Shown: positions 62,560 through 64,000 of the stretch, piece by piece | Numbering within the stretch: position 1 is the first letter of the stretch | Layout of the letters: every line of letters begins with the position of its first letter | Origin: Mycobacteroides abscessus ATCC 19977 | GTDB lineage: Bacteria; Actinomycetota; Actinomycetes; Mycobacteriales; Mycobacteriaceae | Direction: 5' to 3' | DNA: 64,000 bases | Assembly (NCBI RefSeq): GCF_000069185.1 | Contig: NC_010397.1 | Span: 3,658,001-3,722,000, forward strand | The notes under the pieces: model-generated | What the model was told of the DNA's origin: nothing | Databases searched by the model: none | Seen by the model: only the letters and a program-made list of their open reading frames with translations | Made by a program: the position numbers and the translations under genes

Positions 62560-63558
62560 ATGTCACGCGATTGGATGCTGCTAGAGACCCTGGGCGACGA
62601 ACCCACGGTCATAGCCATCGGATCGCAGGCGCGCAACCTGGCGCCGCTCGAGTCCGTGCTGCGCCGCAACCGGCACCGGCCGCTCATCGAGGCCGCGATC
62701 GCCGACTGCCGGCGCACAGGTGAGGTCACGGCAGCCTTCACGCCCGCGCGTGATCGCGTCGTGCACGTGCATCCGATATCCATGGACAAGGCCAACATCC
62801 ACGGCGTGCACGTCTGGTTCGGCCCGGTCGACGTCGACCCGCCGCCACGCCCCCTGGCCGGGGCCTGTCTGGGCGACCTGGATACTTCCCTGACGACGCT
62901 GACCGCGGAATACTTCGAGGTCATGGGTTTCGACCCGCAGAACAGATCCGAGCGGCAAGCCATTGCCGAAGGGCTGGCGCCCGTGCTGCCGAGCCCGCGG
63001 AACACCGAGCTGATGGCACACGTGGTGAACCCTGAACTTGATTCCACCTTCTGTGGGACCTGTCTGGCGGCGGACCACCAGGGGAACACCTTGCAAGTGC
63101 ACTACGCCGGGCGGGCATCCAAGGAGACCGATCCGGCGGGAGCGGTGGCTCGCATCAACAGAATCATCTGCACCCGGGTGGAGAATCGTCCTGCCGAGCC
63201 TCGGGTGGGATTGGCGCAGCAGATTCTGGAAGCGGTCGCCACGCCTGGCGTGCACCGGCTGTTGATGAATGTCGACACCTTCGCCGTACTCAAATGGATT
63301 GACGAGCCGTACCCGGATCTGGCGTGGCGTTACAACCCGGACCGGCCCGAAACCATCCACCCCGACGACGAAGCGTCGGCACGGCGGATGCGCGACGAGC
63401 TGCGGGCCGGCTCAACCACCGGAGTGTTGCGGGTGCGGGCCATCTCCGGCGGGTGGTTGCGACTGCGTGCGTCTGCGACGAAGTTCGCATTGCGCGACAA
63501 CGCTTTTGCCGCACTTGTCACCCTGGCACCAGCGCCCGCGGTAGATGCGGAGGCATAG
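62560..63558 (+). CDS. Rv3651-like protein, copy 2
   Basis: A 332-residue protein from ATG 62560, 63 nt after copy 1. It starts SRDWMLLETLGDEPTVIAIG and has VLRRNRHRP, then the same middle and C-terminal domain order, ending KFALRDNAFAALVTLAP. Shared segments with copy 1 include LKWID and HPDDEA. Sequence outside these motifs has diverged strongly, so the duplication is not recent. Function unknown; PAS/GAF-like folds suggest ligand sensing. Confidence 0.85.
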   Translation: MSRDWMLLETLGDEPTVIAIGSQARNLAPLESVLRRNRHRPLIEAAIADCRRTGEVTAAFTPARDRVVHVHPISMDKANIHGVHVWFGPVDVDPPPRPLAGACLGDLDTSLTTLTAEYFEVMGFDPQNRSERQAIAEGLAPVLPSPRNTELMAHVVNPELDSTFCGTCLAADHQGNTLQVHYAGRASKETDPAGAVARINRIICTRVENRPAEPRVGLAQQILEAVATPGVHRLLMNVDTFAVLKWIDEPYPDLAWRYNPDRPETIHPDDEASARRMRDELRAGSTTGVLRVRAISGGWLRLRASATKFALRDNAFAALVTLAPAPAVDAEA

Positions 63559-63641
63559 TTCACCGGCGCCCGAGCGACTCTTGTTGCCTCGGTCACGCCG
63601 ATTCTGGCGGTGGGTCTTTCCCTCGGGCCGCGCCTTCTGGC

Positions 63642-63647
63642 TAGGCT
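63642..63647 (+). promoter_or_regulatory. Candidate -10 (TAGGCT) for the Rv3311-like gene
   Basis: TAGGCT ends 6 nt before ATG 63654, too close for a ribosome site, indicating a leaderless transcript. The same hexamer precedes deoD. Confidence 0.45.
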
Positions 63648-63653
63648 TGCCGC

Positions 63654-64000
63654 ATGGCTGCTGACATCGTTCCCATCGAACTCGGGCTCACCGAAGGTGA
63701 CGTAGTCACCCTGTGGGCCCCGCGGTGGCGCGACGCCGGAGACGAGTGGGAAGCGTTTCTGGGCAAGGACGACGATCTATACGTGTTCGAGTCGGTCGCC
63801 GATCTGGTGGCCTTCGTCCGGACCGACAACGACAACGACCTGGTCGATCACCCGGCGTGGTCCACACTGGCATCGCTGTCTGCCGACGAGCTGGAGCCGG
63901 ACGACGACAACCGCTACGACCTGATCGGTGTACCCGAGCTGGTTGCCGACAAGCCCACCGAGGACGCTGTCGACACCTTGCGCGCCACGCTGGCGATCGT
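63654..64000 (+). CDS. Rv3311-like conserved hypothetical protein, N-terminal part
   Basis: The gene runs off the right edge; 115 residues are present. It is acidic, with LGLTEGDVVTLWAPRWRDAG, DDLYVFESVADLVAFVRTDN and a WSTLASLSADELEPDDDNRYDL stretch. These match the conserved mycobacterial protein that follows sapM in M. tuberculosis. No function is known. It re-establishes synteny after the Esp-like/Rv3651-like insertion. Confidence 0.85.
   Translation, partial: MAADIVPIELGLTEGDVVTLWAPRWRDAGDEWEAFLGKDDDLYVFESVADLVAFVRTDNDNDLVDHPAWSTLASLSADELEPDDDNRYDLIGVPELVADKPTEDAVDTLRATLAI

Noticed and set aside
1..64000. tRNA, rRNA or riboswitch genes
   Set aside because: No cloverleaf, rRNA segment or recognisable riboswitch was noticed in the intergenic stretches, nearly all of which are below 300 nt. 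A covariance-model scan would be needed to exclude small RNAs.

Overview
The window is chromosomal DNA of a mycobacterium. The high GC content, the mycobacterial gene set (F420 synthesis, rhamnosyl linker genes, accA3/accD5/accE5, lat, lhr, lpdA, amiA1/amiB1) and the gene order all fit. The core follows M. tuberculosis Rv3261-Rv3311 closely: fbiA-fbiB, manB-wbbL-rmlD, an LCP protein, fadE25-purE-purK, gtrA, PH protein, birA, accD5-accE5-maf, sseA-sufE-accA3, lat-lrpA-hglS-pcd, lhr, glpD2-lpdA, amiA1-amiB1-deoD-pmmB-upp, and the Rv3311 homologue. The accessory genes suggest a rapid grower, most likely the Mycobacteroides abscessus/chelonae group; the species cannot be fixed by eye. Both ends cut a gene (fbiA at the left, the Rv3311 homologue at the right). 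No rRNA, tRNA, IS element, prophage or CRISPR array was seen.

Layout. 1-7.8 kb: end of the F420 operon with a NUDIX gene, the rmlD-wbbL-manB operon for the arabinogalactan linker, a LytR-CpsA-Psr protein and a TIGR03089 protein. 7.8-8.95 kb: a lone AbiEi/DUF559-type gene bracketed by two copies of a 53-nt palindrome. 8.9-17 kb: fadE25, purK-purE, an accessory MDR reductase/TauD dioxygenase pair with a divergent AraC regulator, gtrA, a PH-domain protein and birA. 17-21.6 kb: an accessory pucR/NTF2-like/fadD/KshA-like set inserted between birA and accD5. 21.7-25.4 kb: accD5-accE5 and a Maf domain fused to an unrecognised 330-residue domain. 25.4-32.5 kb: gluconate uptake (gntT-gntK), a DUF6285-APH-acyl-CoA dehydrogenase operon, an LLM oxidoreductase and a membrane protein with an internal duplication. 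32.6-42.5 kb: sulfur and acyl-CoA carboxylase genes, then lysine catabolism (lat, lrpA, hglS, pcd). The sigF operon that separates accA3 from lat in M. tuberculosis is absent. 42.5-58.5 kb: lhr operon, glpD2-lpdA, amidohydrolases and purine/pyrimidine salvage.

58.7-63.6 kb is the most unusual part. Where M. tuberculosis has sapM (between upp and Rv3311), this genome has a tight four-gene operon resembling ESX secretion-associated modules: an EspC/EspF-like protein with a YxxxD signal, a 450-residue protein ending in an NlpC/P60 peptidase domain, an EspD-like protein and an EspL/YbaB-like protein. Two tandem Rv3651-like genes follow. No ESX core component is nearby, so the operon would have to use a secretion system encoded elsewhere.

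Functionally the window combines envelope building, acyl-CoA carboxylation and fatty-acid or steroid-like oxidation, lysine degradation, nucleotide salvage and a candidate exported peptidoglycan hydrolase system.
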